Below the pieces are notes generated by a model, which saw only the letters and a program-made list of their open reading frames with translations, had not been told where the DNA came from and did not search any database. A stretch of DNA of 39,978 bases. It comes from Caviibacterium pharyngocola. Its GTDB lineage: Bacteria; Pseudomonadota; Gammaproteobacteria; Enterobacterales; Pasteurellaceae. The stretch's first letter is position 1; each line of letters begins with the position of its first letter. This document shows, piece after piece, positions 18,325-27,017 of the stretch. Location of the stretch: the NCBI RefSeq assembly GCF_002795405.1, contig NZ_PHGZ01000031.1, positions 1 to 39,978 on the forward strand. Reading direction: 5' to 3'. The position numbers and the translations under genes are program-made.

Positions 18325-18923
18325 GCTAACATCTCCTCAATTTGTTTCACGGCATCGACAGTTACGACAACTTTATCGAATGCGATTAAGCTAACAGGAT
18401 CAATACCTTGAACATCGCGAACATCAACTTTATATAAGTTACGCGCTGCTAAGAATAGATTTTCGTCTAAGCTTGCTGTGATAATTAACACGTCTTCAAG
18501 TGCTAATTCTTTTAATTTTTGTACTAAAACTTTCGTTTTCGGTGCATCAATTTCGAATTTTTCAACAACAACCAAACGGTCTTGACGAACTAATTCGGAA
18601 AGAATGCTTTTGATTGCACCGCGGTACATTTTTTTGTTCACTTTTTGGCTGTGATCTTGCGGTTTCGCTGCGAAAGTGATACCACCTGAACGCCAGATTG
18701 GTGATTTAATATCACCTGAACGCGCACGACCGGTACCTTTTTGACGCCAAGGTTTTTTACCTGAACCAGACACTTCAGCACGAGTTTTTTGTGCACGAGA
18801 ACCTTGACGCGCGCCTGCTGCATAAGCAACAACAACTTGGTGGATCAATGCTTCGTTAAACTCACGTCCGAAGGTAGTTTCAGAAACAGCTAGTGCGTTT
18901 GCACCTACAACTTGTAATTCCAT
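18321..18923 (-). CDS. rplD: 50S ribosomal protein L4
   Basis: The 200-residue protein begins [15 protein letters not shown]. It has the extended tunnel loop around residues 45-95 ([29 protein letters not shown]) and a C-terminal Rossmann-like domain. In E. coli L4 also represses its own operon by binding the S10 leader, causing attenuation and translation block. The long leader upstream of rpsJ here makes the same control plausible. It lies 15 bp after rplC. Confidence 0.98.
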   Translation of the reverse strand: MELQVVGANALAVSETTFGREFNEALIHQVVVAYAAGARQGSRAQKTRAEVSGSGKKPWRQKGTGRARSGDIKSPIWRSGGITFAAKPQDHSQKVNKKMYRGAIKSILSELVRQDRLVVVEKFEIDAPKTKVLVQKLKELALEDVLIITASLDENLFLAARNLYKVDVRDVQGIDPVSLIAFDKVVVTVDAVKQIEEMLA

Positions 18924-18938
18924 CTCTATCTCCTAGAC

Positions 18939-19565
18939 TTATGCTTTAACTGCCGGTTTCACGATAACATCACTATTAGTTGCGCCCGGAACGGCACCTT
19001 TTACTAATAATAATTTACGCTCGACATCAACACGAACGACTTCAAGGGATTGAACGGTTACACGTTCAGCACCTAAGTGTCCAGCCATTTTTTTGCCTTT
19101 AAACACACGACCCGGAGTTTGGTTTTGACCGATAGAACCGAGTACACGGTGTGATAAAGAGTTACCGTGGGTAGCATCTTGAGTACGGAAGTTCCAACGT
19201 TTAACACCACCTTGGAAACCTTTACCTTTAGAAGTACCGGTAACATCAACTTTTTTAACATCCGCAAAGATGTCAACATTAATTTCTTGACCTAAAGTGA
19301 ATTCTTCACCTTCAGTACGAAATTCCCATAAACCGCGACCAGCTTCAACACCTGCTTTCACGAAATGACCTGCTTCAGGCTTAGTTATACGACTTGCTTT
19401 TTTAGAGCCAGTAGTAACTTGAACTGCAGTATAGCCATCGTTTTCAAGAGTTTTAACTTGAGTCACACGGTTGGCTTCGATTTCGATAACGGTAACTGGT
19501 ACAGAAACACCGTCTTCATTGAAGATACGGGTCATACCAACTTTACGACCGACTAAACCAATCAT
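18939..19565 (-). CDS. rplC: 50S ribosomal protein L3
   Basis: The 208-residue protein ([19 protein letters not shown], then [20 protein letters not shown] and [20 protein letters not shown]) is L3, an early assembly protein reaching the peptidyl-transferase centre. The Gln in the GQNQTPGRV segment is the residue methylated by PrmB in E. coli. It lies 16 bp after rpsJ. Confidence 0.98.
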   Translation of the reverse strand: MIGLVGRKVGMTRIFNEDGVSVPVTVIEIEANRVTQVKTLENDGYTAVQVTTGSKKASRITKPEAGHFVKAGVEAGRGLWEFRTEGEEFTLGQEINVDIFADVKKVDVTGTSKGKGFQGGVKRWNFRTQDATHGNSLSHRVLGSIGQNQTPGRVFKGKKMAGHLGAERVTVQSLEVVRVDVERKLLLVKGAVPGATNSDVIVKPAVKA

Positions 19566-19581
19566 TGTAATAACCTCTTAA

Positions 19582-20070
<489 letters not shown>

Positions 20071-20077
<7 letters not shown>

Positions 20078-20119
20078 TTGCGGATTATACCGGCGATTGC
20101 GCCGTTTCGCAAGCTTTTT
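20071..20119 (-). terminator. metJ terminator (bidirectional hairpin)
   Basis: AAAAAGCTTGCG (20071-20082) and CGCAAGCTTTTT (20108-20119) form a perfect 12-bp stem, with an inner GGCG/CGCC helix in the loop. It can end metJ transcripts on the minus strand. The S10 promoter lies inside the same hairpin. Confidence 0.8.
20084..20112 (-). promoter_or_regulatory. S10 operon promoter
   Basis: Read on the minus strand, TTGCGA (20112-20107) and TATAAT (20089-20084) are separated by exactly 17 bp, a near-consensus sigma-70 promoter. The transcription start is expected near 20077. The -35 hexamer lies in one arm of the metJ terminator stem, and the -10 lies just inside the other arm. Confidence 0.75.
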
Positions 20120-20151
20120 TCAAAAAAATCGGTGAAGTGCGGTGGATTTTT

Positions 20152-20469
20152 TTAATATTCCCAATCTTCCGGCGCAATACCCAATTCGCGCATTAGTTCT
20201 TTTGCCTGTTCGGGAATTTCGTCACTGCGTTCTTTCAGCAGATCACTGTCCGTCGGTAAGGGTTGACCGGTAAACGCGTGCAAAAACGCCTCACAAAGTA
20301 ATTCGCTGTTCGTCGCGTGACGTAGATTGCGAATTTGTCGCCGCGTGCGTTCGTTAGTTAAAATTTCCAACACCTTAATAGGAATCGAGACAGTAATTTT
20401 TTTGACCTGCTCACTCTTTTTTCCGTGTTCCGCGTAAGGACTAATATACTTACCGTTCCATTCCGCCAT
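20152..20469 (-). CDS. metJ: Methionine repressor MetJ
   Basis: The 105-residue protein ([40 protein letters not shown], then [20 protein letters not shown]) is nearly collinear with E. coli MetJ. The ribbon-helix-helix strand KKITVSIP reads met boxes (AGACGTCT-type), and S-adenosylmethionine is the corepressor. It is monocistronic, and a promoter-bearing terminator follows it. I saw no clear met box in its own upstream region (20470-20706). An uptake signal lies just after the stop (20135). Confidence 0.97.
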   Translation of the reverse strand: MAEWNGKYISPYAEHGKKSEQVKKITVSIPIKVLEILTNERTRRQIRNLRHATNSELLCEAFLHAFTGQPLPTDSDLLKERSDEIPEQAKELMRELGIAPEDWEY

Positions 20470-20601
20470 TTTGTTATACCTTCGCTCATTTTACCGATAT
20501 GACGCATTTTAATGAAAAAACGCTTAAATAACAATCCGGACATTAAGCCTTCCGGACTGCCATATACATTAATTTACAGAGATTTACGCAACTTTCCACC
20601 G

Positions 20602-20629
20602 TTTCATCCCGTCTAAGCACAGGATGAAA
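20602..20629. repeat. Inverted repeat in the metJ-aqpZ intergenic region
   Basis: TTTCATCC (20602-20609) and GGATGAAA (20622-20629) face each other 12 bp apart, roughly 80 bp before aqpZ. It could be an operator or a hairpin in the aqpZ leader. Nothing else distinct was seen in the 237-bp gap. Confidence 0.4.
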
Positions 20630-20706
20630 ACTGCCGAACACCGAATGTCGTCGGTTTTCCAACAAAAATTTTTCATTTACAACAATCCACTTAACAGAGG
20701 TTTATT

Positions 20707-21399
20707 ATGTTAAAAAAATTAGCGGCTGAATTCTTCGGCACATTTTGGCTTGTATTCGGCGGTTGCGGTAGCGCAGTGTTAGCGGCGGCTTATCCCGAAT
20801 TAGGTATCGGTTTTGCCGGTGTTGCCTTGGCATTCGGTTTAACCGTGTTGACGATGGCTTACGCAGTAGGTCATATTTCCGGCGGTCATTTTAATCCGGC
20901 GGTAACATTAGGCTTAGTTGCGGGCGGACGTTTCGCTTCCAAAGACGCGGTTTCTTATATCGTTGCGCAAGTTATCGGCGGTATCGTCGGTGCGGCGGTA
21001 TTATACGCAATCGCCTCCGGTAAAGTCGGTTTCGATGCATCTGCCGGCTTTGCATCAAACGGTTACGGCGAACATTCTCCGAACGGTTTCTCATTAAGTG
21101 CGGTGATTATTGCCGAAGTTGTGTTAACCGCATTTTTCTTAATCATCATTCACGGCGCAACCGATGCGAAAGCGCCGGAAGGTTTTGCACCGATCGCTAT
21201 CGGTTTAGGTTTAACTTTAATCCATTTAATCAGTATTCCGGTTTCCAACACCTCCGTTAACCCGGCGCGTAGTACTGCGGTGGCGATTTTCCAAGGCAGC
21301 TGGGCGATTGAACAATTATGGGTGTTCTGGGCAGCGCCAATCGTCGGCGGTATTTTGGGCGGCATTATCTACCGTACATTGTTACAAGAAAAAGCCTAA
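20707..21399 (+). CDS. aqpZ: Aquaporin Z
   Basis: This is a 230-residue inner-membrane water channel with six transmembrane helices and two half-helices carrying NPA motifs at residues 63-65 (HFNPAVT) and 185-187 (NPARS). The selectivity filter residues Phe43, His173, Thr182 and Arg188 match those of AqpZ. The narrow filter points to water rather than glycerol, so GlpF is unlikely. The ATG follows CAGAGG. It is monocistronic between divergent metJ and convergent icd, with a strong terminator after it. An uptake signal lies at 21096. Confidence 0.96.
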   Translation: MLKKLAAEFFGTFWLVFGGCGSAVLAAAYPELGIGFAGVALAFGLTVLTMAYAVGHISGGHFNPAVTLGLVAGGRFASKDAVSYIVAQVIGGIVGAAVLYAIASGKVGFDASAGFASNGYGEHSPNGFSLSAVIIAEVVLTAFFLIIIHGATDAKAPEGFAPIAIGLGLTLIHLISIPVSNTSVNPARSTAVAIFQGSWAIEQLWVFWAAPIVGGILGGIIYRTLLQEKA

Positions 21400-21430
21400 T
21401 CGCGTTAAATTCAATTAAATACATTAACAA

Positions 21431-21465
21431 AAAAGCTCGGATTTCATTGAGATCCGAGCTTTTTT
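21431..21465. terminator. Bidirectional terminator between aqpZ and icd
   Basis: AAAAGCTCGGAT (21431-21442) and ATCCGAGCTTTT (21452-21463) form a 12-bp stem with A and T runs on both sides. It serves both convergent genes. Confidence 0.9.
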
Positions 21466-21508
21466 ATTTCAGTGATTTCAATTAAAAAATCACCGCACTT
21501 TTATGTCG

Positions 21509-22759
21509 TTACGCCATATTCCGAATAATATCTTGGGCAAATTCGGAGGTGGAACGCAAGGTTGCGCCTTCCAACATTTCGGCAAAATCAAAGGTCACGG
21601 TTTTATCCGCGATAGTTTTTGACACCGCATTGACTACTAAGTCCGCCGCTTCCGTCCAGCCTAAATGACGTAACATCATTTCGCCGCTTAAAATCAACGA
21701 TCCCGGGTTGCCTTTGTCTTGTCCGGCAATTTTCGGCGCCGTGCCGTGAGTGGCTTCAAAAATCGCCGCTTCCGCCCCGATATTCGCCCCCGGTGAAATC
21801 CCGATTCCGCCGACTTGCGCCGCTAACGCATCGGAAATATAGTCGCCGTTTAAGTTTAAGGTCGCGATGACATCATAATCTTTCGGATGCAATAGCACTT
21901 CTTGTAAAAACGCGTCGGCGATGCTGTCTTTGATCACAATTTCACGTCCGGATTTCGGATTTTTCAACGTCATCCAAGGACCTTCGCCGATAAGTTGCGC
22001 ACCGAATTCCTTCGCCACTTCATATCCCCATTCTTTAAACGCACCTTCGGTGAACTTCATAATATTACCTTTATGCACCAAAGTGAGCGAGCGACGATCA
22101 TTATCGATCACATATTGCAATGCCGCGCGCACAAGGCGTTGCGTGCCTTGTTTGGACACCGGTTTAATTCCGATCCCGCAATCTTCGGTGAAACGAATTT
22201 TCGTGACGCCCATTTCTTGTTGTAAGAATCGAATCACTTTATCCGCTTCCGGCGATCCCGCTTTCCATTCCACGCCCGCATAAATATCTTCGGAGTTCTC
22301 GCGGAAAATCACCATATCCACATATTCCGGATGTTTAACCGGACTTGGCGTGCCGTCATAATAACGAATCGGGCGCAAGCAATTATACAAATCCAATCCT
22401 TGACGCATCGCCACGTTTAAGGAACGAATGCCGCCGCCCACCGGCGTCATCAACGGGCCTTTAATCGCAATATGATAATCGCGAATGAAATTCATCGTTT
22501 CATCAGGCAACCAAGTATTTTCACCGTAAATTTCATTGGCTTTGCCGCCCGCATAAATTTCCATCCACGAAATCTTGCGCGCACCGTCGTAGGCTTTTTC
22601 CACTGCCGCATCAATCACCGCGCGCATCGCCGGTGTGACGTCCACACCGATACCGTCGCCTTCGATAAAGGGAATAATCGGATTATTCGGCACATTTAGC
22701 GCACCTTGTTGATTCAGCGTAATTTTCTCGCCCGCCGGCACAATAACTTTTGATTGCAT
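21509..22759 (-). CDS. icd: Isocitrate dehydrogenase, type I (coenzyme preference uncertain)
   Basis: The 416-residue protein is collinear with E. coli Icd and oxidatively decarboxylates isocitrate to 2-oxoglutarate. The substrate site is intact: Ser113 in [10 protein letters not shown] (also the AceK phosphorylation site), the [13 protein letters not shown] segment, and the Lys in [12 protein letters not shown]. The coenzyme site is unusual. Aligned with E. coli, Lys344 is kept (here 343), but Tyr345 is Ile344, Val351 is Gly350, Tyr391 is Phe390, Arg395 is Glu394 and Arg292 is His291. These residues bind or surround the NADP 2'-phosphate, so NAD or dual use should be considered. The gene is divergent from rluE and convergent with aqpZ. 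Confidence 0.95.
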   Translation of the reverse strand: MQSKVIVPAGEKITLNQQGALNVPNNPIIPFIEGDGIGVDVTPAMRAVIDAAVEKAYDGARKISWMEIYAGGKANEIYGENTWLPDETMNFIRDYHIAIKGPLMTPVGGGIRSLNVAMRQGLDLYNCLRPIRYYDGTPSPVKHPEYVDMVIFRENSEDIYAGVEWKAGSPEADKVIRFLQQEMGVTKIRFTEDCGIGIKPVSKQGTQRLVRAALQYVIDNDRRSLTLVHKGNIMKFTEGAFKEWGYEVAKEFGAQLIGEGPWMTLKNPKSGREIVIKDSIADAFLQEVLLHPKDYDVIATLNLNGDYISDALAAQVGGIGISPGANIGAEAAIFEATHGTAPKIAGQDKGNPGSLILSGEMMLRHLGWTEAADLVVNAVSKTIADKTVTFDFAEMLEGATLRSTSEFAQDIIRNMA

Positions 22760-22838
22760 AGTCGATGTTTCCTATTCCTGTTGTGTTAATATAATGAGAT
22801 TATACTTTTATTCGGTTCGCCCGCAACGACTGACATAT

Positions 22839-22952
22839 ATGTTTCGACATACGGTGTTTTACGCTATGTGTCGCCCTAAATGGAAAACGTTACGCCGCCC
22901 GACTAAATTATCCGTCATAACCGACGAGGTTTCAATCATAAGGTAAATTTCA
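22839..22952 (+). repeat. Repeated leader element, copy A (before rluE)
   Basis: This 114-bp stretch ends at the rluE start codon and aligns with 26901-27017 before lptD. Shared blocks in order are ATGTTTC-AC at the 5' end, GTTACGCC in the middle, ATTAT-CGTCATAA, then CGAGG, TTT-AA and CATAAGGTAAA, which carries the ribosome-binding site. The first 58 positions align without gaps. A small hairpin CGTC-ATAACC-GACG is present near the 3' end. Confidence 0.7.
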
Positions 22953-23651
22953 ATGAAGGCAAAATTTCCTTCAAAGGGCAATAAAACGAAAGCGGAAAAT
23001 TTTCGTAAAAATCACCGCACTTCGGCGCGAAATCTCGGTGAAAAGCGCCCGCAGCCCGACTTTTCGCATACGCAAGTCGTGTTGTTTAACAAGCCTTTTG
23101 ACGTATTAACCCAATTTACCGACGAACAGCAACGCCGCACTTTAAAAGATTTTATTCCGATTCGCGAAATTTATGCCGCCGGACGCTTGGATTACGATAG
23201 CGAAGGTTTGTTGTTGCTGACCAACAACGGCGACATTCAACATCGCTTAAGTCATCCGAAATATAAAACCGAAAAGACCTATTGGGCGCAAGTGGAAGGC
23301 GTTCCCGACGAACAGGCGTTAAACCGATTGCGTCGCGGTGTAGAATTAAAAGACGGAATGACGCAACCTGCCAAAGTGCGGTTAATTTCCGAGCCGAAAA
23401 ATTTATGGCAACGTCATCCGCCGATTCGCAAACGTAAAAATATTCCGACTTCTTGGTTGGAGATCAAAATTAGCGAAGGCAAAAACCGCCAAGTGCGACG
23501 AATGACCGCGCACATCGGTTTTCCGACCCTGCGCTTGATTCGCGCCGGTTTCGCCCTGTTCGATTTAACCGACTTGGCGTCGGGCGAGTATCGCATTATT
23601 TCGTCGGCAGAATTGACCGCACTTTACCGTTCACTCAATTTAAGGAAATAA
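22953..23651 (+). CDS. rluE: 23S rRNA pseudouridine(2457) synthase RluE
   Basis: The 232-residue protein is of the RsuA/RluB/E/F family. After a basic N-terminal extension come [14 protein letters not shown] (about residue 47), the catalytic Asp in [19 protein letters not shown] (about residue 78), KTYWAQVEG, and [20 protein letters not shown] near 190. No S4 domain precedes the catalytic domain, which fits RluE rather than RsuA or RluB. It lies 2 bp before nudJ and is divergent from icd, the same neighbourhood as in E. coli. A repeated 114-bp element immediately precedes its ATG. Uptake signals lie at 23014, 23374 and 23616. Confidence 0.93.
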   Translation: MKAKFPSKGNKTKAENFRKNHRTSARNLGEKRPQPDFSHTQVVLFNKPFDVLTQFTDEQQRRTLKDFIPIREIYAAGRLDYDSEGLLLLTNNGDIQHRLSHPKYKTEKTYWAQVEGVPDEQALNRLRRGVELKDGMTQPAKVRLISEPKNLWQRHPPIRKRKNIPTSWLEIKISEGKNRQVRRMTAHIGFPTLRLIRAGFALFDLTDLASGEYRIISSAELTALYRSLNLRK

Positions 23652-23653
23652 TT

Positions 23654-24115
23654 ATGCACAAACCCAATATCACAATGGCTTGCGTGGTGCATTGCCAAGG
23701 CAAATTTCTTTTTGTCGAAGAATTCGAATACGGCAAAATGACGCTCAATCAGCCGGCGGGTCATTTGGAACAAAACGAAACGATTTTACAAGGCGCACAG
23801 CGCGAATTGTTTGAGGAAACCGGCATTCGGGCGGAAATGCAACGCTTGATCAAAATTTACCAATGGCACGCGCCGCGCAGCCAAACGGATTATTTGCGTT
23901 TTGTGTTCGCCGTCGAATTGGCGGAACAAGCAGCGATCAAGCCCTCAGATCCGGATATTAGCGGCGGGTTATGGCTAAGTTTTGAGGAATTTCAAGATTA
24001 TATTCGCCAAGAAGGGCACGCCGAGCGTAATCCGTTGGTGACGCAATCCATTCTGGATTATTTAAGCGGCGTCAGCTATCCGTTGGAATTATTCGAACAA
24101 TTCGGCGAAAAATAA
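23654..24115 (+). CDS. nudJ: Nudix hydrolase NudJ
   Basis: The 153-residue protein carries the complete Nudix box GHLEQNETILQGAQRELFEE followed by TGI (residues about 37-59), matching GX5EX7REUXEEXGU. In E. coli NudJ removes phosphate from HMP-PP, a thiamine intermediate, and from nucleoside di- and triphosphates. It is translated just after rluE (2-bp gap, AAGGAAATAATT before the ATG). Its stop codon overlaps the first base of a stem-loop repeat that begins the composite repeat region. In E. coli mnmA follows, but here it does not. Confidence 0.92.
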   Translation: MHKPNITMACVVHCQGKFLFVEEFEYGKMTLNQPAGHLEQNETILQGAQRELFEETGIRAEMQRLIKIYQWHAPRSQTDYLRFVFAVELAEQAAIKPSDPDISGGLWLSFEEFQDYIRQEGHAERNPLVTQSILDYLSGVSYPLELFEQFGEK

Positions 24116-24291
24116 AGCTTGATGAATTCGAGCTTTCAGGTTGATGATAAACCTGATTTAAATCGTATTTTATGTTTTTTGATGGGCTTCAGCCCATCAA
24201 AAAACATAATTACTTCAATATGATGGGCTAAAGCCCATCCTACTTAAGGATACCTTGTCAATAAATTGAAAGCTCGATGAATTCGAGCTTT
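24114..24291. repeat. Composite array of inverted repeats between nudJ and yagU
   Basis: Two 23-bp near-identical palindromic copies (24114-24136 and 24269-24291, arms AAAGCTCG/CGAGCTTT) bracket three other dyads. These are TCAGGTT/AACCTGA (24136-24156); a 17-bp stem at 24172-24207 with core GATGGGCTTCAGCCCATC flanked by ATGTTTTTT/AAAAAACAT; and GATGGGCTAAAGCCCATC (24222-24239). There is no coding potential. The second 23-bp copy is followed by a T-run and could end nudJ transcripts. Confidence 0.85.
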
Positions 24292-24302
24292 ATTCGATTT
24301 TT

Positions 24303-24953
24303 TTAACGGAAAGATTGCGTGAGCGGGACTTCCGCGTCCGGTTCGTGCGTAATGCGGTTGCGTAAATCGCGACGAATCACCTCAATCGTCCAGAACCAGA
24401 AAATATGACCGACTAATTCGGAAACGTGTTCATACCACGGCCATTCCGCTACCGGCGGAGTTAAACCCAATGCCGGGAAGGTGATGTAGTGTACGCACAC
24501 ATTGGCGATTAAACCTGCGCCGATACCTTGCCAGAATTTAATTTTCGGGAAACGTTCGGCAACGATACAATAGCCGATAGCGAAAACCAACGAGAAAATC
24601 ATATGGGTTACGCCAATCCAGTTAAAGGCGTAATCAGCGAAAGTGAATGCCGCTTGGGTCGGATCGATACCGATATAATCACGCAAGAAAACGTGCGGCG
24701 GATTTAAAAACGCGCGCGAACATTGTTCCAATGCGCTAGCGTGGGCGGCGACTTGATCGGTGGCGGCGTTTAACGCGTCTAACACCGGTTGAGGACAAGC
24801 GGCGGTGAATAAATCTTTCGGGCTGCGTGGCGGGAACGGATGCTCCGCACCCCATTTAACGAATGCGGAAATAATTCCCGCGATGATACCGATAAATACG
24901 GCTAAACCGTAACGACGACGTGACGGTTCGGTTTGTGCAAAAATGCCTGACAT
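24303..24953 (-). CDS. yagU: YagU family inner-membrane protein (DUF1440)
   Basis: The 216-residue membrane protein matches the E. coli YagU pattern: [20 protein letters not shown] forms the first membrane segment, [13 protein letters not shown] follows, then [20 protein letters not shown], the [20 protein letters not shown] segment, and a conserved C-terminus [20 protein letters not shown]. In E. coli it has been linked to acid resistance, but the mechanism is not known. It lies between two unusual intergenic stretches: the composite repeats downstream and an AT-only palindrome upstream. Monocistronic expression is likely. Confidence 0.93.
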   Translation of the reverse strand: MSGIFAQTEPSRRRYGLAVFIGIIAGIISAFVKWGAEHPFPPRSPKDLFTAACPQPVLDALNAATDQVAAHASALEQCSRAFLNPPHVFLRDYIGIDPTQAAFTFADYAFNWIGVTHMIFSLVFAIGYCIVAERFPKIKFWQGIGAGLIANVCVHYITFPALGLTPPVAEWPWYEHVSELVGHIFWFWTIEVIRRDLRNRITHEPDAEVPLTQSFR

Positions 24954-24990
24954 AATTGACTCCGATGTGAAATAAATAAAATGATCTGTT

Positions 24991-25019
24991 AATTTTATTT
25001 AATTAAATTAAATAAAATT
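24991..25019. repeat. Perfect AT-only palindrome upstream of yagU
   Basis: AATTTTATTTAAT (24991-25003) and ATTAAATAAAATT (25007-25019) are exact complements around TAA, 38 bp before the yagU start. It is a possible operator, a nucleoid-protein site or an AT-rich upstream promoter element. Confidence 0.7.
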
Positions 25020-25077
25020 GCGACGATCTTAATCTAATCTTGCGTGCAGTCAAGGTTTTTCGGAAAATGCAGGCAAT

Positions 25078-25099
25078 AAAAAAGGCGATCAAATCGACC
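25078..25099 (-). terminator. Terminator after talB
   Basis: On the minus strand a GG-CGAT/ATCG-CC hairpin with one bulged base is followed by six T residues. It lies 36 bp after the talB stop and overlaps an uptake signal at 25097. Confidence 0.65.
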
Positions 25100-25134
25100 G
25101 CACTTTTATTTGAAAGGTGAAACGCCGAAAAAAA

Positions 25135-26088
25135 TTAGAGTTTTGCCGATAACATCGCTTCTAATTTTTCTTGGTCGGCGGCAAATTTACGAATGCCGTC
25201 GGCTAATTTTTCCACTGCCATCGCATCGGCGTTATGTTGCCAATAAAATTCGCTTTCGGTTAGCGGTTGCGGTTTGGCTTTCACTTCGCCGGTATAGCTT
25301 AATTTACGCGTAAGTGCGGTGGTATTTTCTTGTAATTCTTTTAATAATCCCGGTGAAATGGTTAAGCGATCGCAGCCCGCCAATTCGGTGATTTCGCCGA
25401 CGTTACGGAAACTTGCGCCCATTACGACGGTTTCATAGCCGTGTTGTTTGTAATAGTTATAGATTTTGGTGACGGAAATTACACCCGGATCCTCTGCCGG
25501 CGCATAGTCTTTTTTCTCGCCGTTGGCTTTGTACCAGTCCAAAATACGTCCGACGAACGGTGAAATCAAATACACGCCCGCTTCCGCACAAGCACGCGCC
25601 TGCGCTTCGGAGAACAATAAAGTTAAGTTACAATTAATGCCTTCTTTTTCCAAAATTTCCGCTGCGCGGATACCTTGCCAAGTGGAGGCGATTTTGATCA
25701 AAATGCGATCGTTCGACACGCCGGCTTCGTTATAAAGCGCAATCAATTTACGCGCTTTTTCAACGGTGGCTTGGGTGTTATAAGAAAGGCGCGCATCTAC
25801 TTCCGTTGAAATGCGTCCCGGCACGATTTTTAAAATTTCCAGCCCGATGTTCACTGCCAATTTATCTTCCGCATCGATTAATTGTTGCGCCGGATCCGCA
25901 CTTTTGCCTTTCGCATAGGAAATCGCCTCATCAATCAGCGGCGCATATTGCGGTAACGCCGACGCGCTTAAAATCAGCGACGGGTTGGTTGTCGCGTCTT
26001 GCGGTCGGTAAGTTTTAATCGCTTCGATATCGCCGGTATCGGCAACAACAACGGTCATACTGCGTAAGGCTTCTAATTGTGTAGTCAT
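25135..26088 (-). CDS. talB: Transaldolase
   Basis: The 317-residue protein is a class I transaldolase of the non-oxidative pentose phosphate pathway. It transfers dihydroxyacetone from sedoheptulose-7-phosphate to glyceraldehyde-3-phosphate. The Schiff-base Lys132 lies in [12 protein letters not shown]. Asp17 (VVADTGD) and Glu96 (RISTEVDAR) are also in place, numbered as in E. coli Tal[11 protein letters not shown] near residue 31 is the family signature. It is preceded by AGAGGAAAATT as ribosome-binding site, followed by its own terminator, and probably monocistronic. Confidence 0.97.
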   Translation of the reverse strand: MTTQLEALRSMTVVVADTGDIEAIKTYRPQDATTNPSLILSASALPQYAPLIDEAISYAKGKSADPAQQLIDAEDKLAVNIGLEILKIVPGRISTEVDARLSYNTQATVEKARKLIALYNEAGVSNDRILIKIASTWQGIRAAEILEKEGINCNLTLLFSEAQARACAEAGVYLISPFVGRILDWYKANGEKKDYAPAEDPGVISVTKIYNYYKQHGYETVVMGASFRNVGEITELAGCDRLTISPGLLKELQENTTALTRKLSYTGEVKAKPQPLTESEFYWQHNADAMAVEKLADGIRKFAADQEKLEAMLSAKL

Positions 26089-26241
26089 AATTTTCCTCTA
26101 ATGTCTGCTTTATTGTGTTGTAAATAATTTGTAAACGCTAATACAATAACATATCTTTGTGATGATGAAACAGCTATTTTAACTTTAAGAGTAATAGGCG
26201 ATTTCTAACGTTCCATCATAATTCTATCAGCGAAAAATAAC

Positions 26242-26257
26242 CGTGATCTTAATCACA
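26242..26257 (+). promoter_or_regulatory. CRP- or FNR-like site just before tag
   Basis: CGTGA-TCTTAA-TCACA matches 9 of the 10 conserved CRP-site bases (TGTGA-N6-TCACA). Its core TGAT-CTTA-ATCA also resembles an FNR site. It ends 5 bp before the AAGGAG ribosome-binding site, so binding there would more likely repress than activate. Confidence 0.35.
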
Positions 26258-26272
26258 GTATAAGGAGTGAAA

Positions 26273-26830
26273 ATGACGACACGTTGTCCTTGGGCGGGTG
26301 ATCTGCCGATTTATGTGAATTATCACGATACGGAATGGGGCAAGCCGCAATACGACAGTATAAAATTATTCGAAAAGTTATGTTTGGAAGGACAACAAGC
26401 GGGGCTTTCTTGGATTACCGTGTTGAAAAAACGGGAGAATTATCGCCAAGCCTTTTTTCATTTCGACCCGCACAAAATCGCGCAAATGTCGGAAACGGAT
26501 ATTGATGAGTTAATGCAAAACGCAGGCTTGATTTGTCATCGTGCTAAGTTGGCGGCAATCGTCACTAATGCACGCGCTTATTTGGCGATGGAAAAGTGCG
26601 GTGAAAATTTTAGCGATTTTATTTGGTCGTTTGTGAATCATCAACCGCAAATCAACGACGTGCCGAACCTTGCCGCCATTCCGAGCAAAACGGCGGTTTC
26701 TGCCGCGCTGTCGAAAGCCTTAAAGAAAAAAGGCTTCGTGTTTGTCGGCGAAACCACTTGTTATGCCTTTATGCAGTCAATGGGATTGGTGGACGATCAT
26801 CTTAACGACTGCCCTTGCAAGCATAAATAA
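26273..26830 (+). CDS. tag: DNA-3-methyladenine glycosylase I
   Basis: The 185-residue constitutive repair enzyme excises 3-methyladenine. The HhH-fold signature CLEGQQAGLSWITVLKKREN spans about residues 41-60. The structural zinc ligands fit E. coli Tag shifted by one: Cys5 and His18 near the N-terminus, and His176 and Cys180 in DDHLNDC near the end. VWSFVNHQPQ-like IWSFVNHQPQ and KGFVFVGETTCYAFMQSMGL are conserved. ATG 26273 is preferred because an in-frame GTG at 26267 falls in the AAGGAG ribosome-binding site. It is monocistronic, with a hairpin after the stop. An uptake signal lies at 26594. Confidence 0.95.
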   Translation: MTTRCPWAGDLPIYVNYHDTEWGKPQYDSIKLFEKLCLEGQQAGLSWITVLKKRENYRQAFFHFDPHKIAQMSETDIDELMQNAGLICHRAKLAAIVTNARAYLAMEKCGENFSDFIWSFVNHQPQINDVPNLAAIPSKTAVSAALSKALKKKGFVFVGETTCYAFMQSMGLVDDHLNDCPCKHK

Positions 26831-26840
26831 AATGCTTTTT

Positions 26841-26872
26841 GCTTTGATTTTCTTTATAATCAAAGCAATTTT
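26841..26872 (+). terminator. Terminator-like hairpin after tag
   Basis: GCTTTGATT (26841-26849) and AATCAAAGC (26858-26866) form a 9-bp stem followed by AATTTTC, a short T-run. Confidence 0.65.
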
Positions 26873-26900
26873 CACTCAAAATAAATAAAACGGTTACCCG

Positions 26901-27017
26901 ATGTTTCAACACGCGGCGTCTCATACGCGCGAGGTGCCGAATTGAAAGAGGTTACGCCTCTCTCAATCACATTATTCGTCATAAATGGCGAGGGTTTTAA
27001 CCATAAGGTAAACTTAG
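26901..27017 (+). repeat. Repeated leader element, copy B (before lptD)
   Basis: This 117-bp relative of 22839-22952 also ends exactly at a start codon, that of lptD. Inside it two good hairpins are visible: CGGCGTCTC with GAGGTGCCG (two G-T pairs), and ATTGAAAGAGG-TTACG-CCTCTCTCAAT with one mismatch. Near the 3' end CGTC can pair with GGCG, keeping with a wobble the pairing seen in copy A. Confidence 0.7.

Noticed and set aside
24114-24302. Insertion sequence between nudJ and yagU
   Set aside because: There is no transposase frame and the stretch is under 200 bp. Only palindromic repeats are present.
26267-26272. GTG start for tag
   Set aside because: It lies within the AAGGAG ribosome-binding site. 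ATG 26273 gives the expected zinc-ligand positions.
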